64,000 bases of DNA, from positions 19,252 through 83,251 of the forward strand of contig CAYQOU010000009.1 of NCBI GenBank assembly GCA_964419255.1. The letters are read 5' to 3'. The stretch comes from CAZPHU01 sp964419255. GTDB lineage: Bacteria > Fibrobacterota > Chitinivibrionia > Chitinivibrionales > CAYFVL01. The translations under genes were made by a program, and so were the position numbers. A model generated the notes under the pieces. That model ran no database searches. It was not told the origin of the DNA and saw only the letters and a program-made list of their open reading frames with translations. How positions within the stretch are numbered: the first letter of the stretch is position 1; every line of letters begins with the position of its first letter. Shown here piece after piece: positions 54,463-63,031 of the stretch.

Positions 54463-55584
54463 ATGCTCCGTGTAGGATTTGTGGGATGGCGTGGGATGGT
54501 TGGTTCCGTGCTTATGGATAGAATGCTTGCGGAAAGGGATTTCAGTGGATTCGAGCCGTTGTTTTTCTCGACATCGCAGGTCGGTCAAAAGGCCCCAGAT
54601 ATTGGTGTCGAGCTGCCTCCGTTGGCCGACGCATTCGATATAGGGACGCTCTCGAAACTTGATATCGTGGTGACCTGTCAAGGGGGTGATTATACCAAAA
54701 AGGTTCATGCCGAGCTTCGGAAATCCGGATGGAACGGCTACTGGATTGATGCCGCTTCAACGTTGAGAATGGACGCGGAGAGTATTATTGTTCTGGATCC
54801 GGTCAATCGCGGGCTCATTGATAAGTCGCTTGCATCTGGTGTTAAAAACTATATAGGTGGTAATTGTACCGTGAGTCTGATGCTCATGGGATTGGGCGGG
54901 TTATTTGAGCAAGGGCTAGTCGAGTGGATGAGCTCGATGACCTATCAGGCGGCCTCCGGTGCCGGGGCGAAGAACATGCGTGAGCTGGTGAGCCAGATGT
55001 CTGTGCTCGGCACCAGTGCATCGGATCTTATAGGTGATCCTGCATCGGCAGTTCTGGATATCGACAGGGTTGTGACAGAATGTCTCAGAGGTCCCTACTG
55101 TCCCATCGAAAACTTCGGCGTACCGCTTGCCGGATCATTAATACCCTGGATCGATCGTCCTGTTGAGCATGGTCAGACTCGTGAGGAATGGAAAGGGCAT
55201 GCGGAAAGTAACAAGATTTTAGGTCTTGAAAACAATCCTATTCCTATCGATGGTATATGTGTGCGAATCGGTGCCATGCGCAGTCATTCACAGGCATTGA
55301 CCATCAAGTTAACAAAAGATGTATCGGTATCGGAAATCGAACAGGTTCTGGCAGAGGCAAACGACTGGGTGAAAGTTGTTCCGAACACAAAAGAGGATAC
55401 GCTCAGGGAGCTTACTCCGGCAGCGGTTTCGGGTACTCTTTCTGTTCCGGTGGGTAGAATAAGAAAGATGAAAATGGGACCAAACTATCTCAGCGCATTT
55501 ACTGTAGGGGATCAGCTGCTGTGGGGAGCAGCCGAGCCGGTTCGTCGCATTTTTTCTATTATTCGCGACTATCTTTCCGAGTAA
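54463..55584 (+). CDS. asd: Aspartate-semialdehyde dehydrogenase
   Basis: NADPH-dependent step to Lys, Met and Thr. 373 aa from ATG 54463 with AAGGAG upstream; a frame extending to 54397 crosses the terminator and is rejected. GFVGWRGMVGSVLMDRM (NADP loop), GGNCTVSLMLMGL with the active-site Cys and RIGAMRSHSQALTIKL with the catalytic His identify the E. coli (Gram-negative) subtype. Confidence 0.95.
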   Translation: MLRVGFVGWRGMVGSVLMDRMLAERDFSGFEPLFFSTSQVGQKAPDIGVELPPLADAFDIGTLSKLDIVVTCQGGDYTKKVHAELRKSGWNGYWIDAASTLRMDAESIIVLDPVNRGLIDKSLASGVKNYIGGNCTVSLMLMGLGGLFEQGLVEWMSSMTYQAASGAGAKNMRELVSQMSVLGTSASDLIGDPASAVLDIDRVVTECLRGPYCPIENFGVPLAGSLIPWIDRPVEHGQTREEWKGHAESNKILGLENNPIPIDGICVRIGAMRSHSQALTIKLTKDVSVSEIEQVLAEANDWVKVVPNTKEDTLRELTPAAVSGTLSVPVGRIRKMKMGPNYLSAFTVGDQLLWGAAEPVRRIFSIIRDYLSE

Positions 55585-55629
55585 GAAACGACGCGGTCCT
55601 ACCAGGCTTTCCCAGTTTCTCTGAAAAGA

Positions 55630-55688
55630 AAAAAGCCATTTCATTATGGAGACGTCCTGGCGGACCTCAATAACCGAAATGGCTTTTT
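55630..55688. terminator. Bidirectional terminator between asd and the SLH lipoprotein gene
   Basis: AAAAAGCCATTTC (55630-55642) pairs with GAAATGGCTTTTT (55676-55688). T-runs on both strands suit the convergent genes on either side. Confidence 0.8.
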
Positions 55689-55712
55689 CTGATTGTACAG
55701 ATTACCCTGCAG

Positions 55713-56918
55713 CTAATTGATTTTGTTGAGTTCCTTCAACTTGCGTATAACCAGAAGTGCATCCGCACCGCTGACGGGATTTTCGAGCTGGAATTCTCCG
55801 TTGACCCTGGCATCCATAACGCCCTTGTCAACCGCATTGCATACTGCATTGTACGCGGGGTGAGATGGATTGACATCGGGGAAACGGCTTTCCGAACCGA
55901 TATGCTTTGTCGAAAGTGACTGGTCACCGAGAATCGCGATAATGATATCCTCAACCATGAGCGCATATTCTCCCCGGTTAACCAGCTCATCGGGATGAAA
56001 CGTATGATCCGGATAGGGTTCCAGTCCGCGAATATTCAGATCGACAATATCCTCCACAAAATTTTTGGCCCAGTGTGTATCCATATCGGTTATTTTTTTC
56101 ATGGTCACCAACGAATCGACCTGCATCTTTCGCGGGTCGTCCGGGGCCTGAAAACCGGTGTCGTAATTTTTAGGAGCCCTTTTTTCTACAAGCTTATCCA
56201 CATTCATCTCGGATACAAACAGAGCGGCGATGTCGGCGCGGGTGATCTTGTCAACAAGTGCGATGCGACGTCCGACATCTGTTCCAGGAGCGGCGCGTTC
56301 GATCTTCTGAACGATTTTCCACTCCTCATTGGCTTTTCCGGTAAATCCCTTGTTCAGGTCGAGCACCTTGCTGAAGTCGGCTGATGCCTTTGAAAACTCA
56401 TAGGCTCTTTTGTAGCATACTCCTCTGCGGTAGTAAGCTTCACTGTTTTGGGGATCTACCTTTAAGGCGCCTTTATATTGTTTTTCTACACCGCCCAGCC
56501 ATTTGCGAGGATCCTTTTTGCCTTCATTCTCCATTGTGATGACCAGGGCTTTGGCGATCCAGGTTTCAGGAATTTTATTGTCGATGCCTTTGGCTTTATC
56601 AGCAAGTTTGTGCGCTTGCTTGAAGAGTCTGTCTTCCTGCTTTGTATCCTCTGCATCCTGTGCCTTCTTAGCAGTGGTCAAGGCAAGACCGGAGAGTGCG
56701 GGGGCATACTTGGCATCCAGAGATTTGGCGAGGGTGAACTCCTCCTCCGCTTTGGTATACTCCTGGTCATCCCAGTACTTCATTCCCTGTTTGTAGTGAG
56801 TTTCAGGCGTATCCATGTGTCCGCCCGACTTGCGCGGTTTGGCGCATCCGTTCATCAAACTGAGTATCATGGTGGCTGCAAGCAGCAGCCAAATGATCGG
56901 TGTATTACGTAACTTCAT
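55713..56918 (-). CDS. TPR and SLH-domain lipoprotein
   Basis: 401 aa. Lipobox MNGC (Cys about 25). TPR region (about 40-200; THYKQGMKYWDDQEYTKAEEEF, SEAYYRRGVCYKRAYEFSKAS). The C-terminal half resembles S-layer homology domains: THWAKNFVEDIVDLNI, PDHTFHPDELVNRGEYALMVEDII. SLH domains usually bind cell-wall polymers; in Gram-negative lineages they occur in envelope lipoproteins. Second gene of an operon, 73 bp after the LPP20-like gene. Confidence 0.8.
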   Translation of the reverse strand: MKLRNTPIIWLLLAATMILSLMNGCAKPRKSGGHMDTPETHYKQGMKYWDDQEYTKAEEEFTLAKSLDAKYAPALSGLALTTAKKAQDAEDTKQEDRLFKQAHKLADKAKGIDNKIPETWIAKALVITMENEGKKDPRKWLGGVEKQYKGALKVDPQNSEAYYRRGVCYKRAYEFSKASADFSKVLDLNKGFTGKANEEWKIVQKIERAAPGTDVGRRIALVDKITRADIAALFVSEMNVDKLVEKRAPKNYDTGFQAPDDPRKMQVDSLVTMKKITDMDTHWAKNFVEDIVDLNIRGLEPYPDHTFHPDELVNRGEYALMVEDIIIAILGDQSLSTKHIGSESRFPDVNPSHPAYNAVCNAVDKGVMDARVNGEFQLENPVSGADALLVIRKLKELNKIN

Positions 56919-56991
56919 GAGAAATCCTCCAGTATTGATTCAAAGGTAAAAAGGTGCTTGCCATCAAAATAGATATCAAGCTGATGCATAG

Positions 56992-57828
56992 TTAATCGAT
57001 TATAAACACGACACGGCACTGTGACAGAAACGAAAGGTTCTCCGAAGCACTGCGAATGTCGGCTGCATCTCTCTGTGAGATAACCACATCCGTACTATTC
57101 TGTCCGGCTGCCTTAACCGCCTTAATCCGGCCGGGCGTATCGCCGACACGATCAAGCTTTGCTGCATCTGATACCGATTTCGAGTAGCCGACAATGCCAT
57201 GCTTAACGGCCCAACTTTTGGAAACATATGCGCTTCCATACACCTCACGCCCATCATTGTCCAGTATGCGCGGGCTCATGGCTGGCTTTATGCCCAGATC
57301 TTTGCAGTCGACAATCAGACCACTGAACACGGTGGAAGATTTGGCTGCATTACCCTGAAAACTGGTCATGGAAGGACTCTCACCAACCTGCCCGGTGTAT
57401 AGTTCCTGTCCAAATCCGTTGGTTCCATCCAGCGGAATTTCCATGGTTATTTCGACCGTACCATCACTCATGTACCGGGGACGACCTTTCTGCTGAAAAT
57501 CTTGCAGGAAACCGCTGATCCGGCTGCTGACCACATCACTCTTGGTCATGAAGTTTTCGATGGTCGTGGTTGAGTTCAGGTAGATACCTTTCATCGTCTC
57601 CAGCGCATTACGCAGTGCGATCTGCTGTGCCGCACGCAATGCGGCAGGGCGTTGAGCCGACTCGGGCAGATTGGGATTCGGGGCTCCAATGCCTGTTGCA
57701 ACAATAACTCTCTGTCCCCAATCGACAGCTCCTTCTCCTTCGTTACCGGCTATCACAGGCTGCATCTGAGCACATACATACGTTGTGATAGTTAAAAGTG
57801 TTAGCACCGTAATTGAAAGCCGGGGCAT
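56992..57828 (-). CDS. LPP20-like secreted envelope protein
   Basis: 278 aa with a signal peptide (about 1-20, ending VCAQ) and AAGGAGG before ATG 57828. DWGQRVIVATGIGAPN and RAAQQIALRNALETMKGIYL match the LPP20/FlgP-like fold, in which a GxG segment precedes a long helix of Ala-rich repeats. The remainder is beta-rich. Preceded by a CRP-like site and promoter. Function unknown, envelope location expected. Confidence 0.72.
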   Translation of the reverse strand: MPRLSITVLTLLTITTYVCAQMQPVIAGNEGEGAVDWGQRVIVATGIGAPNPNLPESAQRPAALRAAQQIALRNALETMKGIYLNSTTTIENFMTKSDVVSSRISGFLQDFQQKGRPRYMSDGTVEITMEIPLDGTNGFGQELYTGQVGESPSMTSFQGNAAKSSTVFSGLIVDCKDLGIKPAMSPRILDNDGREVYGSAYVSKSWAVKHGIVGYSKSVSDAAKLDRVGDTPGRIKAVKAAGQNSTDVVISQRDAADIRSASENLSFLSQCRVVFIID

Positions 57829-57896
57829 AAGACCTCCTTATGTAAAAGTAATTGGAAGATGTGCAGGTTTTCTTCCCACCTAATTCCCACACTCCC

Positions 57897-57939
57897 AATA
57901 TAGCTACCGGAGAGTGAACATTCTGTGATACCTGTCACA
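57897..57939 (-). promoter_or_regulatory. CRP-type site with promoter for the LPP20/SLH operon
   Basis: TGTGA-CAGGTA-TCACA (57939-57924 on the minus strand) is a perfect Crp-family palindrome. A -10-like TATATT lies at 57902-57897, predicting a start near 57890, which puts the centre of the site (57931.5) at -41.5, the class II position where Crp contacts polymerase. No separate -35 is needed in that arrangement. Confidence 0.6.
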
Positions 57940-57953
57940 AAGTTGTATTTTTT

Positions 57954-58673
57954 TCAAGTTTTTTTTCTGATCACCGCAAAAAGATATCCAACGTATTGAA
58001 AAGCATGCATCCGATAAAACACGTCTATCTCCTTATGAAACGCGAGCTTTATATTCTTGTCTGCAAAAAAACCCTTCGTATCTTCCAATCGTCTTGCCAT
58101 ATGTGCGTAGTAGTTATCCCAGCCGCTTGGTGGCACCAGACACATCAGATGGGGGGCGAATCCATTTTCCTGAATCATTTTTCTGTAACTGTCCTCTGTC
58201 TCGTAGGCATACTTCTGGTGTTCAAAAATCGAGAGAATCTCAGCGGGTGTATCATCCGAGAGTAGAATAAGATCGGAGAACGCAAACCAGCCCCTGGAGG
58301 GCAGCCAGTCGTGTATGAGGCTCATCCCTCTGGCCCGACCAAAAAAGCTCAGGGCGCCGCCTTCGGCCATAATCAGGTCCAGGTTTTCTTCGGAATAGTC
58401 TGCCGTTAATATGTCTCGTTGGGAAAACTGAATAAGGTGACTGACCTGACGTTCAATTGAAAGCTGTCGGGCAAATTCAAGATTCTCTTCACTTATATCG
58501 ACTGCCTTTATTTTGCAACGAAACTCTGAGGCAAGGTTACAGGCTCCTTCTCCGTACCCGCAGCCGATATCCAGGACATGTGACGCGGGATTAAGACCGC
58601 ACAATCTTCCCGCGGCGAGGGTAAACTCTTTGCCTGCCGGTGAAGTGTAGTTTGAATTGATATCGGTAACCAT
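57954..58673 (-). CDS. SAM-dependent methyltransferase
   Basis: 239 aa. VLDIGCGYGEGACNLA (motif I), IKAVDISEENLEFAR (motif II Asp) and LDLIMAEGGALSF (motif IV) are clear. The sequence resembles small-molecule methyltransferases of the UbiE/arsenite type, but the substrate is unknown. Starts 48 bp after the mraY-like gene on the same strand. Confidence 0.82.
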   Translation of the reverse strand: MVTDINSNYTSPAGKEFTLAAGRLCGLNPASHVLDIGCGYGEGACNLASEFRCKIKAVDISEENLEFARQLSIERQVSHLIQFSQRDILTADYSEENLDLIMAEGGALSFFGRARGMSLIHDWLPSRGWFAFSDLILLSDDTPAEILSIFEHQKYAYETEDSYRKMIQENGFAPHLMCLVPPSGWDNYYAHMARRLEDTKGFFADKNIKLAFHKEIDVFYRMHAFQYVGYLFAVIRKKT

Positions 58674-58721
58674 AGTTTACAACTTTTCATGTTTAGGTGT
58701 GTGGTTAAGTATTCGTATTCA

Positions 58722-59858
58722 TTACCTGACCTTAAAAAACAGAGTTAGACCCACGACAAGGAGAATAAACGAGATGATATGAAAACGCCAGGTTATCTTA
58801 CTTTTAATATGAAACTCACTGGTGTATTGAGGCTTTCTCCTCATTTTAATCTGAAAGTGGTGATGAATGGGTGCCATGAGAAAAACCCTTTTACGGGTCA
58901 TCTTAAAATAACCTATCTGGATTATATCCGACAGAAATTCAATAAAGAAGATGAAGCCGACAATTGGCAGGTAAAACCCAGCCTTTATAAAGATAAAAAG
59001 AATGCCGATCAACCCCCCAAGTCCTACCGATCCACTGTCTCCCATGATTATGGAAGATGGGGGAGAATTATACCAGAGAAAGGCCAGTAAGGTTCCGATC
59101 ACCGCTCCGATGAGAGGTAGAACCTCCTCCAGACCGGGGATAAAAGGAATGAGCAGATAGGAGCTCCATCCACTGTTACTGGAGACATAGGCAACGATTC
59201 CCACAAAGGTTGCACAGGTAAGAAGAGGTACCGAAGCAAGCGTGTCGAACCCATCGGTAAAATTAACCCCGTTTGCCATAACGGCTATGGTTAGAGCCAT
59301 GAACGGGATGAATATCCACATCGGCAGATAGGAAAGGCTTTTCTGTGCACTGATAAATGGAATGGTAATATGACCGCTTATTCCCGGGATATATTTATAT
59401 GCGGCAGCCGCAACGATTAGCGATATTACCAGGTAGAGAGTCAAGCGTAGACTGGCGGAAATACCATCCGATTTATATTGGTAGTCCTCCTTGCTGATCT
59501 CACCTCGGGCAAGCCGCCCTTTGTTTAGGACTTTTGCTATATCATCGATAGCGCCGATAACACTGAAAAACACATAAATTACCAGTGCTGAGAGCACATA
59601 GGAGTTAAAACGAGCGGTTATGAGGGTGATCAGTGTGATAATAAAGAAAAACAGAATGCCCGCGGGCATGACCGGCTGGTGTGATTCTTTATCGGAAACA
59701 AGCTCTGAGCTGCAGTGAATCTTCTTAAGAAAACTAATATAGGGTTGAAAAAAAACAATCGCACATGCGAAGGAAATAATGGTCGCGATACCGGTGCTGA
59801 AAAGACGACTGTTAAAAATAATCAAACCGGTTTGATGATATAAAAACTCCAAAAGCAT
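58722..59858 (-). CDS. mraY: MraY-like phospho-N-acetylmuramoyl-pentapeptide transferase
   Basis: 378 aa with about ten membrane segments. Family motifs: GAIDDIAKVLNKG (metal-binding Asp pair), NFTDGFDTLA, IIMGDSGSVGLGG and APIHHHFQ (HHH loop that distinguishes MraY from WecA). Makes lipid I of peptidoglycan from UDP-MurNAc-pentapeptide. Unusual in standing outside a mur/fts cluster; a second copy elsewhere cannot be excluded. Confidence 0.85.
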   Translation of the reverse strand: MLLEFLYHQTGLIIFNSRLFSTGIATIISFACAIVFFQPYISFLKKIHCSSELVSDKESHQPVMPAGILFFFIITLITLITARFNSYVLSALVIYVFFSVIGAIDDIAKVLNKGRLARGEISKEDYQYKSDGISASLRLTLYLVISLIVAAAAYKYIPGISGHITIPFISAQKSLSYLPMWIFIPFMALTIAVMANGVNFTDGFDTLASVPLLTCATFVGIVAYVSSNSGWSSYLLIPFIPGLEEVLPLIGAVIGTLLAFLWYNSPPSSIIMGDSGSVGLGGLIGILFIFIKAGFYLPIVGFIFFIEFLSDIIQIGYFKMTRKRVFLMAPIHHHFQIKMRRKPQYTSEFHIKSKITWRFHIISFILLVVGLTLFFKVR

Positions 59859-60157
59859 GCAAAAAAACCTTATACGAAAAAGAAAAGTGAATTACTAAAC
59901 CCGGCAAGGCCGGAGAATTAAGTATAAAAAATCAAGAAATCAGAAACAAAGACACAATGCAGATCATACGCCAAAAAAAGCGTTCTTATCTTTCAGCCCC
60001 ATTACCGCTTCTGCGGAAGATTTGGATTAAAAGTGTCGAGCAAATAATCTAAGCATAAAATACTTGTCAGATACCCCTTAAAGGTAGCTTACGAGACAAA
60101 TTTGATCATTATTGTATATTACAGCATCTTTTGTTGCAACGGATATAAACGACATGA
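59859..60157. other. Intergenic region upstream of the mraY-like gene
   Basis: AT-rich, divergent promoters expected, but no confident -35/-10 pair, tRNA or hairpin was found. Confidence 0.45.
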
Positions 60158-60332
60158 ACCTACGTTGAGCGGTTCTGAGTGGATAATTCGGGCAATCTCT
60201 TGAGGCGGGAAGGGGTGAGGCGATCCTGCAATCGTGTGAATCACCCTCTCAAGCTTTTTTTTCCTGATTGGCTGAAACCTCATGCCTTACGAAATTGCCA
60301 GAATCGTCGCGAGAAAATAGCTCAAATTATGT
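60158..60332 (+). repeat. Second copy of the dispersed repeat (175 bp)
   Basis: Begins ACCTACGTTGAGCGGTTCTG (60158) and ends GCTCAAATTATGT (60320-60332). It matches the reverse complement of 52598-52763 at the left end, in the GATTG-CTGAA segment and in the ATCG-CGCGAGA segment near the right end. An internal GGGTGA/TCACCC hairpin is present, followed by a T-run (about 60255-60263). Ends 35 bp before folD. Confidence 0.7.
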
Positions 60333-60367
60333 TGAATAATTAGAGACACCACATGACAGGAGATGAT

Positions 60368-61228
60368 ATGTCACAACCACTTATTTTGGATGGAAAAGCT
60401 CTGGCGCGGAGCATAGAGGAGGATCTCAAGTTACGTGTCGAGACGATACAAAGGAAAAGCGGGGGTCGGACTCCAATTCTGGCTACCATTCTGGTCGGTA
60501 GTGATCCGGCATCCGCAACGTATGTGAAGATGAAGGGAAATGCCTGTGCAAGAGTCGGCATGTTGTCCAGACGGATAGAATTACCCGATACAACGACAAC
60601 AGAGGAGCTGCTTGACCAGATTGATTGCTTGAATGCCGATCCGGATGTGCATGGTATTCTTCTGCAGCACCCGGTTCCGTCTCAGATAAACGAGCGGGAA
60701 TGTTTCGACCGCATAGCTTTGGAAAAGGATGTCGATGGAGTGACCTGCCTGGGATTCGGTCGTATGGCAATGGGGGAGCGGGCATATGGAAGCGCAACAC
60801 CTGCGGGAATCATGAAAATACTGGATTATTACAAGATCGACATCAAGGGTAAAGATGCGGTGGTAGTCGGAAGGAGTCCTATTCTGGGGAAGCCGATGGC
60901 TATGATGCTGTTAAACAGGCACGCCACGGTGACCATATGCCATTCAAGGACGGAGGATTTGGCCGCAAAGGTGAAAAGTGCGGATATAGTGATAGGCGCC
61001 GTTGGCCGGCCCAGGTTTATTCGGGCTGAGTGGATAAAGAAGGGAGCGGTACTGGTGGACGCAGGGTATCATCCCGATAAGGTCGGTGATATCGATCTGG
61101 AGAATGCGGCACCCCTTAGTAGTGCTTATACGCCGGTTCCCGGTGGCGTTGGCCCAATGACTATCGCCACGCTCATGACGCAGACAGTGGAAGCCGGGGA
61201 AAGGGTTCTGGAGGGGAAGCAGGCCTGA
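60368..61228 (+). CDS. folD: Methylenetetrahydrofolate dehydrogenase / cyclohydrolase
   Basis: Interconverts methylene-, methenyl- and formyl-tetrahydrofolate. 286 aa from ATG 60368, with AGGAG 6 bases upstream (ATG 60353 is the alternative). Catalytic Lys in ATYVKMKGNACARVG, LLQHPVP, EKDVDGVT and the cofactor loop VVGRSPILGKPMAMML are all present. Single gene. Confidence 0.95.
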   Translation: MSQPLILDGKALARSIEEDLKLRVETIQRKSGGRTPILATILVGSDPASATYVKMKGNACARVGMLSRRIELPDTTTTEELLDQIDCLNADPDVHGILLQHPVPSQINERECFDRIALEKDVDGVTCLGFGRMAMGERAYGSATPAGIMKILDYYKIDIKGKDAVVVGRSPILGKPMAMMLLNRHATVTICHSRTEDLAAKVKSADIVIGAVGRPRFIRAEWIKKGAVLVDAGYHPDKVGDIDLENAAPLSSAYTPVPGGVGPMTIATLMTQTVEAGERVLEGKQA

Positions 61229-61279
61229 AGATGGCTGATGATTTGGTATCATGATGATCAGAAACGCATAACAGGCAAA

Positions 61280-62910
61280 ATGTCATCAGGAACGAAATCA
61301 TACAGTTTCAGTAAGTTCCAACAGGTTCTGGGCTCCGGGATACGGGGTGATCTGGTTTCTATGCTTCGTCCCAACCGTCCTGCTGTCCCTCTCGCTGAAG
61401 CGGGACAGCAGGGCGGGATCGACACAGCTGTTTAAGCCCTCCAAATTATTGCAGTCGCCTGGCAGACTGAACTGGAACTCCTTTCAAATACTGCGGGCTC
61501 TCNNNNNNNNNNNNNNNNNNNNNNNNNNNNNNNNNNNNNNNNNNNNNNNNNNNNNNNNNNNNNNNNNNNNNNNNNNNNNNNNNNNNNNNNNNNNNNNNNN
61601 NNCAACTGTATGGACAGCTGGCTGATCTTTATCTTAACACGGGGAATCGGAATAAAGCCGTGCAGGTTTAAAGAAAACGACTTAAATATCTACCGAATTC
61701 ACCCGATGCCTATTATTATCTTGCTCGCCTGAATCTTCAGCTCAAGAAGTTGGTGAAGGCAAAGGAGTATGCGTACAAAGCATTGCGCATCATGCCCGGT
61801 TCCGCCAACCTGTACAATCTTCTCGGATCAGTATACCTGTCTGCCAATCAGAAAGACAGTGCGGTTAATGCCTTTGAGCAGGCGATTGCCTGTCAATATA
61901 ACAATTTCAGTTCATGGGATCATCTTCTTCCCCTGCGCGGACAACCGGATTTACTGTCTCTGGCGCCTCTGCCCTCTCCCGAATCGGTTCTCTATCAGGC
62001 CGCAAAGTGGGATAATCCGAGAGGTGAAAACGGGGCGATATTGTCTTATATAAAGGACATATTTCTCTATCCCAGCCGATGCTCCCGTGAGCGAACGTTT
62101 ATGATCGTGTATATGTCAAGTCAGGCGGCGATAGATATATGGAAAGAGTATACAATTTCTTATAACGGCTATTACCAAAAGCTCGATATCGCCCGTGCGG
62201 TAAGCCTGAGTGGGAACGGTCGGGAAACACCTGCCGATAGACGCTGTTCAGCAGCGGTCAACGGCACGCCATATCAGATCACGGCTGGATACGCCGGCCA
62301 TCTTACTCAGAAAATCGAAACCGTACGGACCGGCATATTCGCCGGTAGAATTCGCTCGAATTACCGATTCCTGGCACCAAACGAGCGAAAAAAGCATCTT
62401 CAAAAGGTACTCGCCCAAAATTTCCCGAATGTCAGTGTGAAGTCGCTGCATTTCGGCGATCTCGACTCTTTGCGTGATACGATACGTTATCAGTATGAAG
62501 ATCTGGTACCGGAGGCCGCCCGATTCAGTGGAGACGCCGGTGTGATACTGATACATTTGACTGACAGGATAACCGGTGCGCACTATCCCAGTGAACAGTC
62601 GAGACACTATGATATCGATATGGCCATGTCGTGGTTCGATATCGGAGAATTTGTCTTGAATGGAGAGTTGGAACTGCCTCAGGGGTGGCGATTGATAAGC
62701 GTGCCCAAACCGGTCAGCATAAGGAGTCCCTATGGTGAGTATGAGCGTAGAATCGAAGCGGAGGGGAACAAAATCAGGTATTATCGAAAGGCTCAGTTTG
62801 ATATGAGTGCTCCGATTGACGCAGAAAAAAGTGACTCATTGAGAAAATTCCTGTCCACGGTTGCACTGGCTGATGATATCGCCCTGATGTTTTTTACCGG
62901 AGATGAGTAG
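61280..62910 (+). pseudogene. TPR protein with DUF3857-like tail, broken around an assembly gap
   Basis: Three parts appear to form one gene. ATG 61280 starts MSSGTKSYSFSKFQQ; at the GGGG near 61343-61346 a one-base change would continue into VIWFLCFVPTVLLSLSLKRD, a membrane segment, up to the gap (61503-61602). After the gap, TPR repeats (NKAVQV, then RKRLKYLPNSPDAYYYLARL) are split by TAA at 61669-61671. The frame then runs to 62910 and ends in a beta domain like the C-terminus of DUF3857/transglutaminase proteins (ELELPQGWRLISVPKPVSI). Sequencing error near contig ends and real decay both remain possible. If translated, the distal part could start at GTG 61750 (386 aa). Confidence 0.6.
61503..61602. 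other. Assembly gap of 100 N inside the TPR gene
   Basis: A scaffold gap of nominal size. Unlike the first gap its flanks share no evident overlap. Confidence 0.95.
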
Positions 62911-63031
62911 GGGGGCGGTAAGCTGTGAAACGAAACGTAACTCGGGCTCGTACGGAGAAGACAAAGATAAAAAACTTTGCCGGCGCTCACGTGCGCTATC
63001 ATTATCCCCCCTTCCTCTCTCGGAGATTTAG

